In this document: one piece after another, positions 12,601 to 23,056 of the stretch
How positions within the stretch are numbered: position 1 is the first letter of the stretch
Layout of the letters: every line of letters starts with the position of its first letter
NCBI GenBank assembly: GCA_027922465.2
Contig: BQMF02000121.1
Coordinates: forward strand, 310,001-374,000
Origin: Turritopsis dohrnii
Taxonomy: Eukaryota > Cnidaria > Hydrozoa > Anthoathecata > Oceaniidae
Reading direction: 5' to 3'
DNA: 64,000 nucleotides
Translations under genes and position numbers: made by a program
The notes under the pieces: generated by a model
The model's input: only the letters and a program-made list of their open reading frames with translations
Told to the model about the DNA's origin: nothing
Databases searched by the model: none

Positions 12601-15600
12601 ACATGCATTATAAATAAAATGAACGATAATCCGAAAAGGTGCATCTTATTAAATTAAAGTTACAAGAAAGAATAACACGTAGGTTTAAAAATGATAATTT
12701 CAAGGGATGATAGAGGTCGCAAAGTTTTTTAAGAACTTTTTTTACAGTTTTTGGAAATTCTGTTTCCTTGGGCAGATATTTCAATTTGAAAATCATCAAA
12801 TTATGCAATGCATAATTATGATTTAATATAGTATTTTATTAGTGTTCATAACTTCTGAATTAGTAAATACTATGACTTCACTCTTCTATCAATCAACTCA
12901 GAGTGGAAGCCCTTACTCCATAGTAACTTACAAAGGTGTATATAATATTAATCATATCTTAAGTTATTGCAATGAGAAATGTTAGCTACTATCTTATTAT
13001 ATACATCATAATATGCATTGCATAAATTAAATATAAGATTTTAAAAAGGAAATATCCAGGACTCTCAAGTTAAACTAAAACACCCCTCAAATACATAATA
13101 AACCAAATCTCTACACATTTTCAGCAAAACTTAAAATTGATTACAGATGGGACAAATTTATGAAAATGATTAACTTTAAAAGTTTTTTTAAAGTCTCATT
13201 TTAATGAAATATGGAACTATGTAAAACTACAAATTCTAAACAAAATTATACACATTCAGAATCTTGTTTATAAGAATATTTAGGCTGAGAATTGTCCAAA
13301 AAATAAGAAAAACGTAAGAACAAGCTCAATTAATTTGTTCTTGCTTCAGAAATGAGTTTGCTTTATTTCTTCTCAACAGAAACATTTCTTCAGCTTCACA
13401 ACTGCACTCATAGATGCACCATAATGTCTTCCTTATGCAAAAAAACACAAAAAGGAATTAGGCTTTTAAATATACCTTTTTAAAAATGTGATTACGGACG
13501 GGACATGCTATAATATTGAAGGTTAAATGAATATTATTTTGCTCAAACTTTTCTGCCATTAAAGTATTCAGATTTGACCTACAATATCACATGAAATGCC
13601 AATTTGAATTGAAACGAGTAGTTTATAATAAACAAAGAAACCAGGATTACGGACGGGACAGATTTTGTTTTCAAGCATTATGTCCTGTAAAGAAAATGTT
13701 ACCACTACATCAAAATAAGCTCAAATGTTATGAAAGCTACGTTTCCATAATGGCCAGGCTTTATTTCAGGATTTTTAGCTGCTACCGTTTTTTCTTTTAA
13801 GATTGAGTTTAACAACAGTTGCTTACCTGTTTGCTTGGACAGTAGTGACACCCGAGAGACCTACCATGTTTGGGCCTAAGGGGAGGAAAAATTTTTGAAA
13901 CAAGGAACAGCCAGATCGCCGAAAAATGCACTTCCCAGGAGAATTGTTACGATATCGTACGTGGATAAAACAAGAATAATATTGTTGGCAACATTTTAGA
14001 TGAAAAATTTAAATAATGCAGCCAAGTGGGGGGCGTTCCAACTCGTGAACCCCAAACACGAGGACTGAGCTTCAAGCTTGAATCTCTCAGTCTTAACTTC
14101 CTTGACTGCATGTCCGAAATATTTATTGAGAAAGTCTCTTTGATTATATCCTGTGCGTTCATAACAAGTTCATAACGTTGCGTAATAGAATGTAGCAAAA
14201 AAAAAAAGAAAAAGAAGAAAAAAACCATTGAAAAAAGAAAAACTTATTACGCTGTTATAGCGTGAAAGATCAAGTGTTAGAGATCACATGTGCAGATGGT
14301 TGCACAATAAAATGTAGCACAAAAAACGAAGGAAAAACCATTGCAAAAGAAAAACTTATTACGTTATTACGGAATGAGAAAGGAGTGTGAAAGATCAAAA
14401 TGTTAGAAATCACACGTGGTATAGTGCAACGCGAGAAGCGTATTTTGAGATATGAAAAAGCACTGAAAATAATAAATTCATACATTCAAATTTATGGTTA
14501 CCTATCACGTAACGAAAGAAGACTCTCGAGACGAGCTCTATTTAGAAATACACAATAAGAGCTAAAAATACGGCTAATACACAACAGACGGTCTGCGCGC
14601 ATTAAATAGAAATACATTTCACACTATTCAATTATCGTTCTGCAATTTAACAACTGCAATAGAAAACGAAATAAAAATGGAAAAAGAGGAGCTAGGTTAT
14701 AAACAAGGAGTCATCTCTCTGCGAAAGCACATGTAAAGGGCGATGCATAAAGACGGAGAGTTTTTGAACAAAATGAACACTCAACTACTGATTGTTATGA
14801 GTCAATTAATGCCTATTTGACATGTTTTTTTATTTTTTCAGTTTTTTTGTTTTGCTCTTATTCAAGATTGAGTTTCAAAACTCAATTCAAGATTGAGTTT
14901 TTGCTACCGTTTTCCGGTAGCAAAAAAACCCTGAAAAAAACACTGAATGGCAGATCATCAAACTGTGCTTTGCAACTAGTAAATGTTTTGGCCATAACAC
15001 TGACACAAATTGTGAAAAGAGAGGACTGATTACAGATGGGATAAAATTTGTTTGCAAAACATCACTTTAAAAAAGGCTGCGATTATATATATAATCTTTT
15101 TATAATAAGTATCTAGAAAATGCTTTCTAATTTCTAGAATTATGATAAATATATTATTCATATATGCAACATTTTCGTATTTTATCCCATTTACAGTAGA
15201 AGATAATACAGATGCTCAAATTTGAGAAAAAAGTAGCAAAAATTGCAAAAAAAATTTTGACATATAGAAAAAGCTGTTAAAATAACTGCAGCTGACATTC
15301 CATATATACCAATTCCATGACAAAATTTGTATAAATACTTTTCTTTTTGACAGAAAATAATTAGAATTAATAGTTTCTAAAGATAACTTAGATATTTTAC
15401 CAAAATGATTACGGACAGGAGCTGTACAGATTTGGTGATAGGCATTGCAAAAAGGAAGCAGTGTCAAAATTATTTATATGCAAGTTGTTTTCAAGTTTAT
15501 AAAAAAACATCATTAGTCAGATGAAGACAGATGTTCTGCTCAAGATATATATAATCTTATTTTAATAGATGAGTTTCTTAGTGACGTAATGTTTATAAAC

Positions 15601-15969
15601 ACCAGTGTTCTTTGCTCGATAATTACGGTATATTGCAACATAGAATATCATTAATCAAGTCATTTTCCTGTGAGTATGCGCACACAGCCTCGCAGGAAAT
15701 AAAAGTCTCTTTATATACACTTCAAAATGTTGTCACTTTATTTGGTTCTCTGGAGTCCCCTTAAAGACAATCGACATTAGAAAGTTTCAATATACATTAG
15801 CACTTCCTATCTATTTTCATACATTGTATTTGATTTTTAGTATGTACAAGGTATAAAAGTGTAATTAACATTGGAAACTCGTCTATAATAAGCACTTACC
15901 ATCTGAAGATTCCGACTTATTTTCCTTTTTAGGGAATCGAATATGCCCAGTTTTAACATTATCACTCAT
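5418..15969 (-). CDS. PAR/NFIL3-type bZIP transcription factor (two exons)
   Basis: This is a predicted 419-residue nuclear DNA-binding protein. Exon 1 (15900-15969) encodes 23 residues and ends GATG|GTAAGT in phase 1. Exon 2 (5418-6607) follows TTATCAG and stays open to a TGA stop. The basic region, at about residues 340-365, holds YWEKRKRNN, EAARKSRE and MRRRKE. It is followed at about 372-400 by a zipper with four leucines exactly seven residues apart. The tyrosine-tryptophan before the basic region and the acidic-proline lead-in resemble PAR (HLF/TEF/DBP), NFIL3 and CES-2 proteins. These bind TTAYGTAA-like sites as dimers and act in circadian, stress and survival control. The N-terminal 330 residues are serine- and asparagine-rich and probably disordered. 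Family is confident; the exact orthologue is not. The 9.3 kb intron contains a long AAG tract. Confidence 0.85.
6723..6811. repeat. 46-bp tandem duplication
   Basis: Two nearly identical adjacent copies of GAGCTAACACCTACATAAGG followed by AATGGAGGCGTTAAAAAAGC. They sit about 120 bp inside the bZIP intron, near the acceptor side. Confidence 0.75.
7590..7800 (+). repeat. Dispersed ~190-bp repeat, copy 1
   Basis: Shared with 33135-33325. Landmarks are CGTTTGATATGTAAAACC, CTTCATTAGAATTT, CTCTAAATCGCAGACTAATT, CATTTCGGCCGGAGGAG (AATTTCGGCCGGAGGAG here) and GGTGTTTTAATACGGTATTC. The order is the same in both copies. The other copy has an expanded GTAGGA run in the middle. Non-coding. Confidence 0.75.
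10486..10824. repeat. Uninterrupted (AAG)113 trinucleotide tract
   Basis: 339 bp of perfect AAG repeat with no interruption in the given sequence. It lies inside the bZIP intron, so the transcript would carry a CUU/UUC tract. On the other strand it reads as a long polyphenylalanine frame, which is an artefact of the repeat. Pure homopurine tracts of this size are known to form triplex DNA and to be unstable in length. Confidence 0.95.
12170..12550. repeat. Degenerate TTCGCGAAAA-type repeat
   Basis: Multiple imperfect copies of motifs such as TTTTCACGAATTAAATACTTGCG and GCGAAATCTTTAG occur. They are related to the sequence around 54.45-54.6 kb and 59.3-59.42 kb and are probably the remains of a MITE cluster. 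No clean termini were found here. Confidence 0.4.
13847..13895 (-). other. Possible alternative small exon of the bZIP gene
   Basis: A pyrimidine-rich acceptor ending CCCTTAG and a strong donor CAG|GTAAGC bracket 49 nt on the gene's strand, including an ATG. The length is not a multiple of three. Inserting it between the two bZIP exons breaks the frame. It could be an alternative 5' exon or chance. Confidence 0.25.
15565..15886 (-). repeat. Dispersed ~320-bp repeat, copy 2
   Basis: The reverse complement matches 192-510 almost base for base, apart from single-base changes and small indels. It ends 13 bp inside the donor of bZIP exon 1. Confidence 0.75.
15900..15969 (-). CDS. bZIP gene, coding exon 1
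   Basis: It begins with ATG, reads MSDNVKTGHIRF and continues lysine-rich, and ends at a consensus GTAAGT donor after one base of codon 24. That phase matches the acceptor of the bZIP exon at 6607, and joining them gives an uninterrupted frame. That agreement is the main support. Confidence 0.7.
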
Positions 15970-16276
15970 TTCTTAATTGTCCAAAAGTATCTTGGCTTTA
16001 AAAACATCGTGTAGTTCATAGTAATATACAGTGTTGTGGTGTATCTATAAAATAAATTTCAACCACTTGGATTGGAGTGGATCACGTTTTCATAATTTCC
16101 TGAGTGTTACGCAAGCATGAGACATATTTAACGGAGCGCGAAAACAATAAATATTACGGAGTGGAGCGAAATGGAACAGAGCTATTTTGACAAGATCAAA
16201 GTTGATGCTGATACGGCGCGTGGGCTGTGTAATCGATTATGTGTTCGCAAAAAACAAAAACACCATAATTAAGAAA

Positions 16277-16576
16277 GTAACCGTTACTTACGTATGAAGG
16301 TTGCTTGATGTTCTTGCGATCCCAAACCGTGAGTTGTTGGTAAGTGAGAGACGGCGCTCGGATCTCGAAGCTCAAACTTTGAAGGAATAGTTATCCTGGA
16401 GGATTATTCTTTGCGTATGTTATTGTAAATGTAACGCATATCTAAAGTTGGTAAGTGAAAGGTGTGAGGGAATGAGTTGTAAGGCCCACCCTTAAAATCT
16501 CATTTACCAACTCACGGTGTTTGGGATCGCAAGAACATCAAGCAACCTTCATACGTAAGTAATCGGTTACTTTATT
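16277..16576. mobile_element. 300-bp hairpin element
   Basis: Long inverted arms of about 75 bp. The left arm includes ACTTACGTATGAAGGTTGCT and TGATGTTCTTGCGATCCCAA. The right arm carries their complements in reverse order. A third, shorter relative of the inner motif (ACCGTGAGTTGGTAAATGAG) follows at 16.59 kb. Non-coding, MITE-like, without an identified target duplication. Confidence 0.65.
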
Positions 16577-16889
16577 CTTGCTCACCCAACCGTGAGTTGG
16601 TAAATGAGATTTTAAAGCCCGTCCAGGATAACATTATTTGAGTTCCAAGAACTACCAAATATTCCAGATATCGGACTATAGTGCAATCAAATATCATACA
16701 ATAAATAGAAGCTTGCTTGGGAAAGCATAAGTAGCAAATATGAACACTTCATATATGTAATCAAGCAACATGTTTACATGAAATCCTAACATATAAATTA
16801 TTTCACTACACTTGAAAACAAAAGTCCACATCAGGAAGCAGATGTAATTATATTTTTCTTGTAAGGTTGATAGAAGGTGTTGCAATTTT

Positions 16890-18140
16890 TTTTTCCAGTG
16901 CTATCAGGTGGCTGTGTAATAAGCCTGGAATTTGCGCATGCGTATTCACAGCATGTTAGTACACGTAAAATCAGTCATAATTAAGCAAAACACATGAACG
17001 TCATGAAACCAAAAATCGCTCATGCACAGTAGAAATATACTTGTATGAGGTTAATGAGCTATAATAAGTTAAAACCCTCGAAGGTCTTAGCCAGGTAACT
17101 TTTTAAACTTTATAACTTCAGGCTATTGTTTTCCATCATTATGTTGCGGAATATTTTTTTTGCGGAATAGAAATCTTCACTAAAAGTATATGTCAGTTCT
17201 CTTTAACATTTACTTTCAAATAAACAAGATCCAGATAATCCTGACATGAACTTACATTTGTCAAGTCATTGACATGAGCAAGTTGTCTCTGTTAATAAAA
17301 TCATCGTATGTGGCAGAGTAAGTGGTGCAGTTTTGCACTTAGAGATGTTATTGAAAAGTGTGCAAAGATCAATAAAAATTGGTAGGCGTGTGAAGTGGAA
17401 TAGTGCGCTTATAACTCTTTTGGCTTTTGGGCATGGGTGGTATATAATTAAAAGTAAAGCTTGGCCGTAAATTTATACTACTAGACAATTTTGCATAAGA
17501 TCATTCTGCATGCTCCGTTATCCTTCAATGGAGGATATTTTAAAACTCAAATATTTGTTTACGTCTTTGGTGATCATCGTTGAAAATCATTGAATTGTAT
17601 TTGCATAGGGTCTCTTTATAAAATCCTTTGAATAAGTACTTGTCATGTTATTGTTAAAGGTATCCTAAACTCATTGATTTAACTGGGACATAGGGAGCAT
17701 ATTGTCACTTTTTAATTAAATATTTCATTTCTAACCGACTCTTAGTTTGTGAGAAAGAGGTAAACCCTTGTATGTGTGCCGTCAATTGAATTCAGGATAC
17801 CTTCAAACAAATACTTCTTATGTTTTGTTACCAGTACTGAAAATACATGTATATTTACATGAACTTTACTTTTCTTGTCATAATTCTACCTAAATGTTTT
17901 CACTGCGCATGCGCGAAATCTATTATATGGAAAAATGGATCTATTATATGGCCACTTCACAACACCTGGAATATTATATGATGAAAACCTTGATGTGTTT
18001 TGGCTAATTATGGCTCATTTACCTCATACTAGCATATTTCTACTGCGCATGTGCGATTTTTGGTTTTATTATATGGCCACCTGATAGCCCCTGAAAAGTT
18101 ACCTGGTGAGGACCTTCACGTGTTTGGCCTAATTATGGCT
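16890..18140. repeat. Diverged inverted repeat pair, ~230-bp arms
   Basis: The left arm (16.89-17.11 kb) and right arm (17.90-18.14 kb) share, in opposite orientation, CTATCAGGTGGC, ACCAAAAATCGC, CAGTAGAAATAT, GTATGAGGT and CAGGTAACTTTT. Identity is moderate. The 800 bp between them shows no transposase frame. Confidence 0.5.
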
Positions 18141-18149
18141 CATTCCAAA

Positions 18150-18245
18150 CTTAAGGTGTTTACTACATTTGTCGTAGGTTTACTACATTTGACGGAGTTA
18201 CTACATTTGACGTAGAAAATTTACTACATTTGACGGTGTAACACA
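18150..18245 (+). repeat. Short tandem repeat TTTACTACATTTGACG
   Basis: Four copies of TTACTACATTTG followed by ACG or TCG, separated by 2-8 bp of variable spacer. Confidence 0.75.
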
Positions 18246-19135
18246 TGTTTTATAAGAACTTTATTTATAAGAAACAAAGCTTTAAAGTTTGGTACTGTTC
18301 GGACGGACCTAGCATATCATAAAGAAAGTTGGGATTGCGCAGAAGATGAGTTTATTTATGTTTTTATAAAAAATTTCTTTAAGAATTGAACCTATTTCTC
18401 CGATCTGTCAATTTGTAATTTTCATATCGTCTGAGCAAGGGCGTAGGATACGCAGATCGTAGGATTTTGTGGAGATTGAAATTTGTATTTATGCCCTTCG
18501 GTGATATAAGATAAAGTATTAATTTATCAGCTTTTGTTCAATTGTCCTCCCGCTCACTCACGTCACTTTAGGTTTGCGGATGGACACGAGAGTCCATCAT
18601 CTTTTGTTACTGTTTTTCTCCGAATCAATTTCCTAAATATTGTCAAAATAATGACTTTTATAAAAGTTCTTATAAAGGAAATGCTTATAAAAAATAACTG
18701 ACATCAGCGTCAATATTCGAATTACTTTGTCCAGAAAACTGTCATTAGACAGTCTTAAAAGATAAACTTGTTAAAGTTGGTGAAGTTGAGAAATAGAATA
18801 ATCCGCAATCCGATCCCAAAGATCCGTGGCTCGAGTATTTCACCGCAGCACGTCCAAAAAAGCTAAACTGTTTAGCCATAATTAGGAGCGCATCAAGCGT
18901 CGATTTTGCTCTAGAATGTTATGTTTTGCTTTGTTGTTTCATAAAAGTGTTAGGGTTTTTCAAAATTTTTTAGGATACTTGTGTTCTCTATCCATACTCA
19001 TAAATGAAAAAAATGAAAAAATGAAAGAAAAATAAGAGATCTGTCAAACTCAATGAGAATCACCTTAATTAAGTTTTTCTTTTTCGAGGACCCCCGCATC
19101 TCTGCAACTTCTCCGTAAACAGTTTTCTGTAAATT

Positions 19136-19453
19136 CTGTAAATTTGGACCAAATTGGGCCAAAATCCCCTTTTGACACAAATTTTCGAAAAATTCGCATC
19201 ATCTCTGAAATCAGAATCTTCGAATTGTCATTCGTGTACATTTTCAAAAGAAACGGATCATTCTGTAAAGTTGGACCAAATTGGGCCTAAAATCCCCTTT
19301 TCACACATATTTTCGAAAAATTCGCCTCATCTCTGAAATCAGAATATTCGAATTGTCCTTCGTGTAAATTTTCAAAAGAAACGGATCATTCTGTAAATTT
19401 GGACCAAATTGGGCCTAAAATCCCCTTTTGACACAAATTTTCGAAAAATGGCC
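19136..19453 (+). repeat. Tandem repeat, ~128-bp unit, 2.5 copies
   Basis: Units begin at 19136, 19263 and 19391 with CTGTAAATTTGGACCAAATT (or one base changed). They contain AAAATCCCCTTTT and TTTTCGAAAAATTCGC, and end AAAGAAACGGATCATT. The third unit stops halfway. The TTTGGACCAAATT core also occurs in the arms of the foldback element at 30.2-32.8 kb. Confidence 0.85.
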
Positions 19454-19529
19454 CTCAAATTTGCAATCAAAACCTTCAAAACTGAGTTCTTATCAAACGA
19501 AAATTTAACCATAAAAAAGTCCGCATTTT

Positions 19530-19675
19530 ACATATCTGCGCAGCACTCGATTATATAACTGCGCAGCTCAAAAATTACATATGTGCGCAAAATAATTACA
19601 TAACTGCGCAAAATAATTACATATCTGCGCAGAAATTACATATCTGCGCAAAAATTACATAACTGCGCACAACAA
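19530..19675 (+). repeat. Minisatellite ATTACATAWCTGCGCA
   Basis: About seven tandem copies of a 16-20 bp unit centred on CTGCGCA. They differ mainly in the A-rich spacer and lie shortly after the 128-bp array. Confidence 0.85.
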
Positions 19676-22600
19676 AGATGCTTGTATGGTCTATATTTTC
19701 AATTTTAATTTTCACTTAAAATTCCTTGTTTCTTTTCCAATTTCAGGTAATAAAGTCGACCAAAAGTCAAAACGAGGCTTTGAAGCATTTCGCTCATCAA
19801 GTACGAATGGTCAAATGAATTTGCAAGTCCTTACATTGGTTCAATATAAAGCTGCCAAATTCTCGATCAATTAACTACAACCGATCGTTAACTGGGGATG
19901 TACTTTTTATGCTGTTAAAAGAATCATTATCATTGCTATTCTTCTGGAGAGTGTGTTCATCTAACAATGGGAAAGCAACAAACGTCTCGGTTAAAGCTTC
20001 TTAAAATAGTTTAAAAGAACAAGGCATAGCGTGAACCTAACCCTCACTGACCCAAACAAATTTACAAGGTTTACACCATGAAGTTTTGATGCTTGTTAGA
20101 TGAACTATATGTCTGTAACGATTACTTCGATAAGATATCTCAATTTTCGTAATCTTTTCTAAATGCTTTATTATGTAAGTTGAAAACAATTGCTGTCAAA
20201 AACATGTCACTTAAAGATGATAACCTGGTAAAGGTCGTCATCAAACTGATTCAACAGCTTTCTGCCAGGGAATCTCCATGAGATTTCTTTCATTCTATTT
20301 ACTATTCGCATCTTAATACAAGAGGATGTCCCCTTCCGAATTATAAACTTCATGGTTCATTGTGTGCGAATAACTTTGGCCTTAAGAGGGATTTCTGATA
20401 CCCGCGTATCATGTCGAAATCTGAAATCTAAAAGGCCAAATTACTGAGTGACCTTGATATATTTCGTATGGACATTCGAAACACGTTAAAATGAATTCAA
20501 CTTTTTCAACGCGTATCGAAATACTTTCATCTTGGAGACAATCAATGAACGTGCTCAAAGTACTTAAGTGGAAATCTTCCTTGCTTTATGGGCTGCCCAT
20601 ACATTTTAAACGACTTTGCCCTACTATTGCCACTAAAAATCTATTTGGTCGCAAAGAATAGTTTTCAACAGTTCAAAGTTGTTTTTCAATTGATTTGATG
20701 ATGTCATAAAAGTGTATACAGTGCGTGTTTTAGAATCTTGGAAACGGAAGTCTGTTTTTTCGGTGAGTATAGCGAATTTCAAAACAATTTTAACACCACT
20801 AGAAACAATTTTCAACATCTGACACCTTCTGTATTAAAAATTAAAAATTTAGTAACATTTATTTTTCTTATTTTTTCAAAAACCACTGTTTCATTTTTCA
20901 CAAAATCTTCCCAATTCCCATTCCAATAAATTGATTGTCCTAGAACCGATTTCCATGTGATCAGAAACATTAATCTAGCGAAATTAATTTCGAAAAACCT
21001 AAGATCTCCCTATAACATCTCATCTCACACTGCCGGGATAAAAAGCTCCGTGTGATCAGCCCCTTAGACACTCCAGCCACAGCGTTTGAACAGAAATTCG
21101 GGAAAGGTTTATTGACTTGAGAAAGATGAAGATGGTGGCAGATGTTACCCTGTTTTCGTTCCACAGTTGTTGTTGTTCGTCGTCCAAGACAAGAAGCCCC
21201 TGGGAACGAGGTTGGGCAGATGACTCATGCTAAATACTATAACTCATTTTCTTTTATTCTTTTTAGCTATACAGTGTGTCTCTAAAAAGCTATCATCATT
21301 TTCTTACGTCAACTTTTTCTTCCCTCAACAATTTCTTCTTAAGCCGCTTTCACATTTAAGTAGATTCCACTTAAGCTGTTAAGTGATTTTTCTTACGGGG
21401 AGCCTTAAGTTACGGACCTTTTACGGCACACTTAAGATAAAATGCTCCGTAAGAGAGTGTTCACATGTAGGTAAAAAGAGTGGTGTCTTATGCAGTTTCT
21501 TTTTCAAGATGGCTGCTATAAACAAAAGACGTTTTCTTGTTTTTTTTACGAGACTATTATGCTTGTTTAATTTTGCACAACATATAAAAGGATTCAAATT
21601 ATAGACAAAAGTTCTCACAAAGCAATGGAACATTCCAACACTTGAAAATGGGTCTCTATCACCTGGGCAAAAAATATGATTCGTTATGTATACTAAAGGA
21701 ATGCCTAATAACATATGGTGATTTGACGTTTTGTTTAAGAGAGGAGGCCCTACATGAACCATTAGGTTAGGTATATATGTACGGCTACCAATGTCGTATG
21801 ACTGGAGGTCATATGAGTGGAGGATTGTGGAGCGTAAAGTAGTCTTCGGGTTTTTCCATGATCTGTACATCTGTTGTGGTCTAAAGGTTTTCTCACAACT
21901 GTAGAGAGTGCTAAAAAATCTAGTATATCAAATAAACCCGTCACTCAGACCTTGCGAGCCTGGAAACTAGGAGGATCTTTTTCTATCCTCCTAGCTGGAA
22001 ATGAAGAAATAAAAGCATTTTGATATCAGGTGAATGATTGAGAAGATGTCTTTTTCCATGTGGTCTGTACATCGAGAAGAAAAAAAGCCCTGGGTTCGAG
22101 TTTGAGCATGCCGATATATCGTTAAAGTTATTGATATTTGACATAAAAGATAAAAATGCTGAATCTTAAAAATAATGTTTATATAAATTAGTATGTGTGT
22201 GACTGTATTACTCAAAGTCGAATGGTTAGTCCGCATGAGAAGATTTATTAACGAAAAATTAAACGTAGTTAGAAGTTGTTAATACGATTTTAGAACATGT
22301 TGAACTTTATAATTAAGACCTCCTTGTGAAATCATAACTTGAGATTAAGCTGATTCATGCTGCGACTATTAGGCCGAATCAAATTGAGCAGAATTTTAAG
22401 GCCTGGTTTCTATTGCGCATGATAGAAGCGATCTATTCATCTTTTGAAATACCTGACTTCCAAATAAAACGTTCTTGGAATTGATCAAGTCCTCTCACAG
22501 TTTTACCAATTATACCAAATTATACTTTTTTGAGCTTGACTTGTAAATAAAAGTTTGACAAAATAGGATATCATAAAAAGTTCAAGTCTAGATAGTAAAA

Positions 22601-23001
22601 GAGATCCGCGGCTATCATTGCGCATGCCTGATAATGTGTCGTAAATAAATTCAAACGATGTTCACACTTGAGTGAACAAACTGAATAACAGGTTAAAACA
22701 AAATTATAATTTTAAACATTTGAAATGACGTGAGAACGTTCTGTTGAGAAAAACGGTTTTGGGTACAAAAAGATGTAAAAAAAAAGAAGGAGGGATACGT
22801 ATAAAAGAAAATTTTTTCCTATTATTTTATTCACAGGTGTAAGAGAAGAGGTAAAAACTATTTTGGGATATATTGGACTTTTCTTACAAGATTTCTTCGT
22901 TATTTTGAGCCTAAGTGAATAAGAAGAACGAGCAGTGCCATACAGAAGTTTATTTCATTCCATAGAAATGCTGAAGAGGGATAAAGAATATTGATCAAGT
23001 T

Positions 23002-23056
23002 ATGAGCCAGTCCATGTTGATCTTGTTTTTACTGGTTTTAGCAAAGGGGCTTGAAG
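23002..23056 (+). CDS. PolyQ secreted gene, exon 1 (signal peptide)
   Basis: ATG AGC CAG TCC ATG opens a hydrophobic leader. The exon ends CTTGAAG before GCGAGT, a close match to the consensus of GC-AG introns. This leaves phase 1, as the next exon needs. Reading through instead would give a 45-residue peptide ending at TAA. Confidence 0.6.

Larger units (their letters stand above)
6608..15899 (-). other. Intron of the bZIP gene
   Basis: A 9.3 kb intron with GT-AG ends. It holds a 46-bp tandem duplication (6723-6811), a dispersed repeat (7590-7800), the AAG tract, a diverged TTCGCGAAAA-type repeat, five scattered GATTACGGACGGGA-like motifs (13.1-15.4 kb), a possible small exon at 13.85 kb and a dispersed repeat copy (15565-15886). 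The stretches 7.8-10.4 kb and 10.85-12.1 kb are AT-rich and show nothing I can name. Confidence 0.65.
15970..23001. other. Intergenic region, repeats only
   Basis: No gene could be supported between the bZIP start and the secreted gene at 23.0 kb. Itemised repeats are the hairpin at 16.28 kb, a diverged inverted pair at 16.9-18.1 kb, and tandem arrays at 18.15, 19.14 and 19.53 kb. 20.0-22.9 kb is AT-rich, with short fragments resembling termini of elements seen elsewhere (CCTGGGTTCGAG near 22.09 kb, AATTCGGGAAAGG near 21.09 kb). Confidence 0.55.

Noticed and set aside
19530..19675. Regularly spaced CTGCGCA repeats as a CRISPR-like array
   Set aside because: Spacers are near-identical A-rich sequence in an animal genome; it is a minisatellite.
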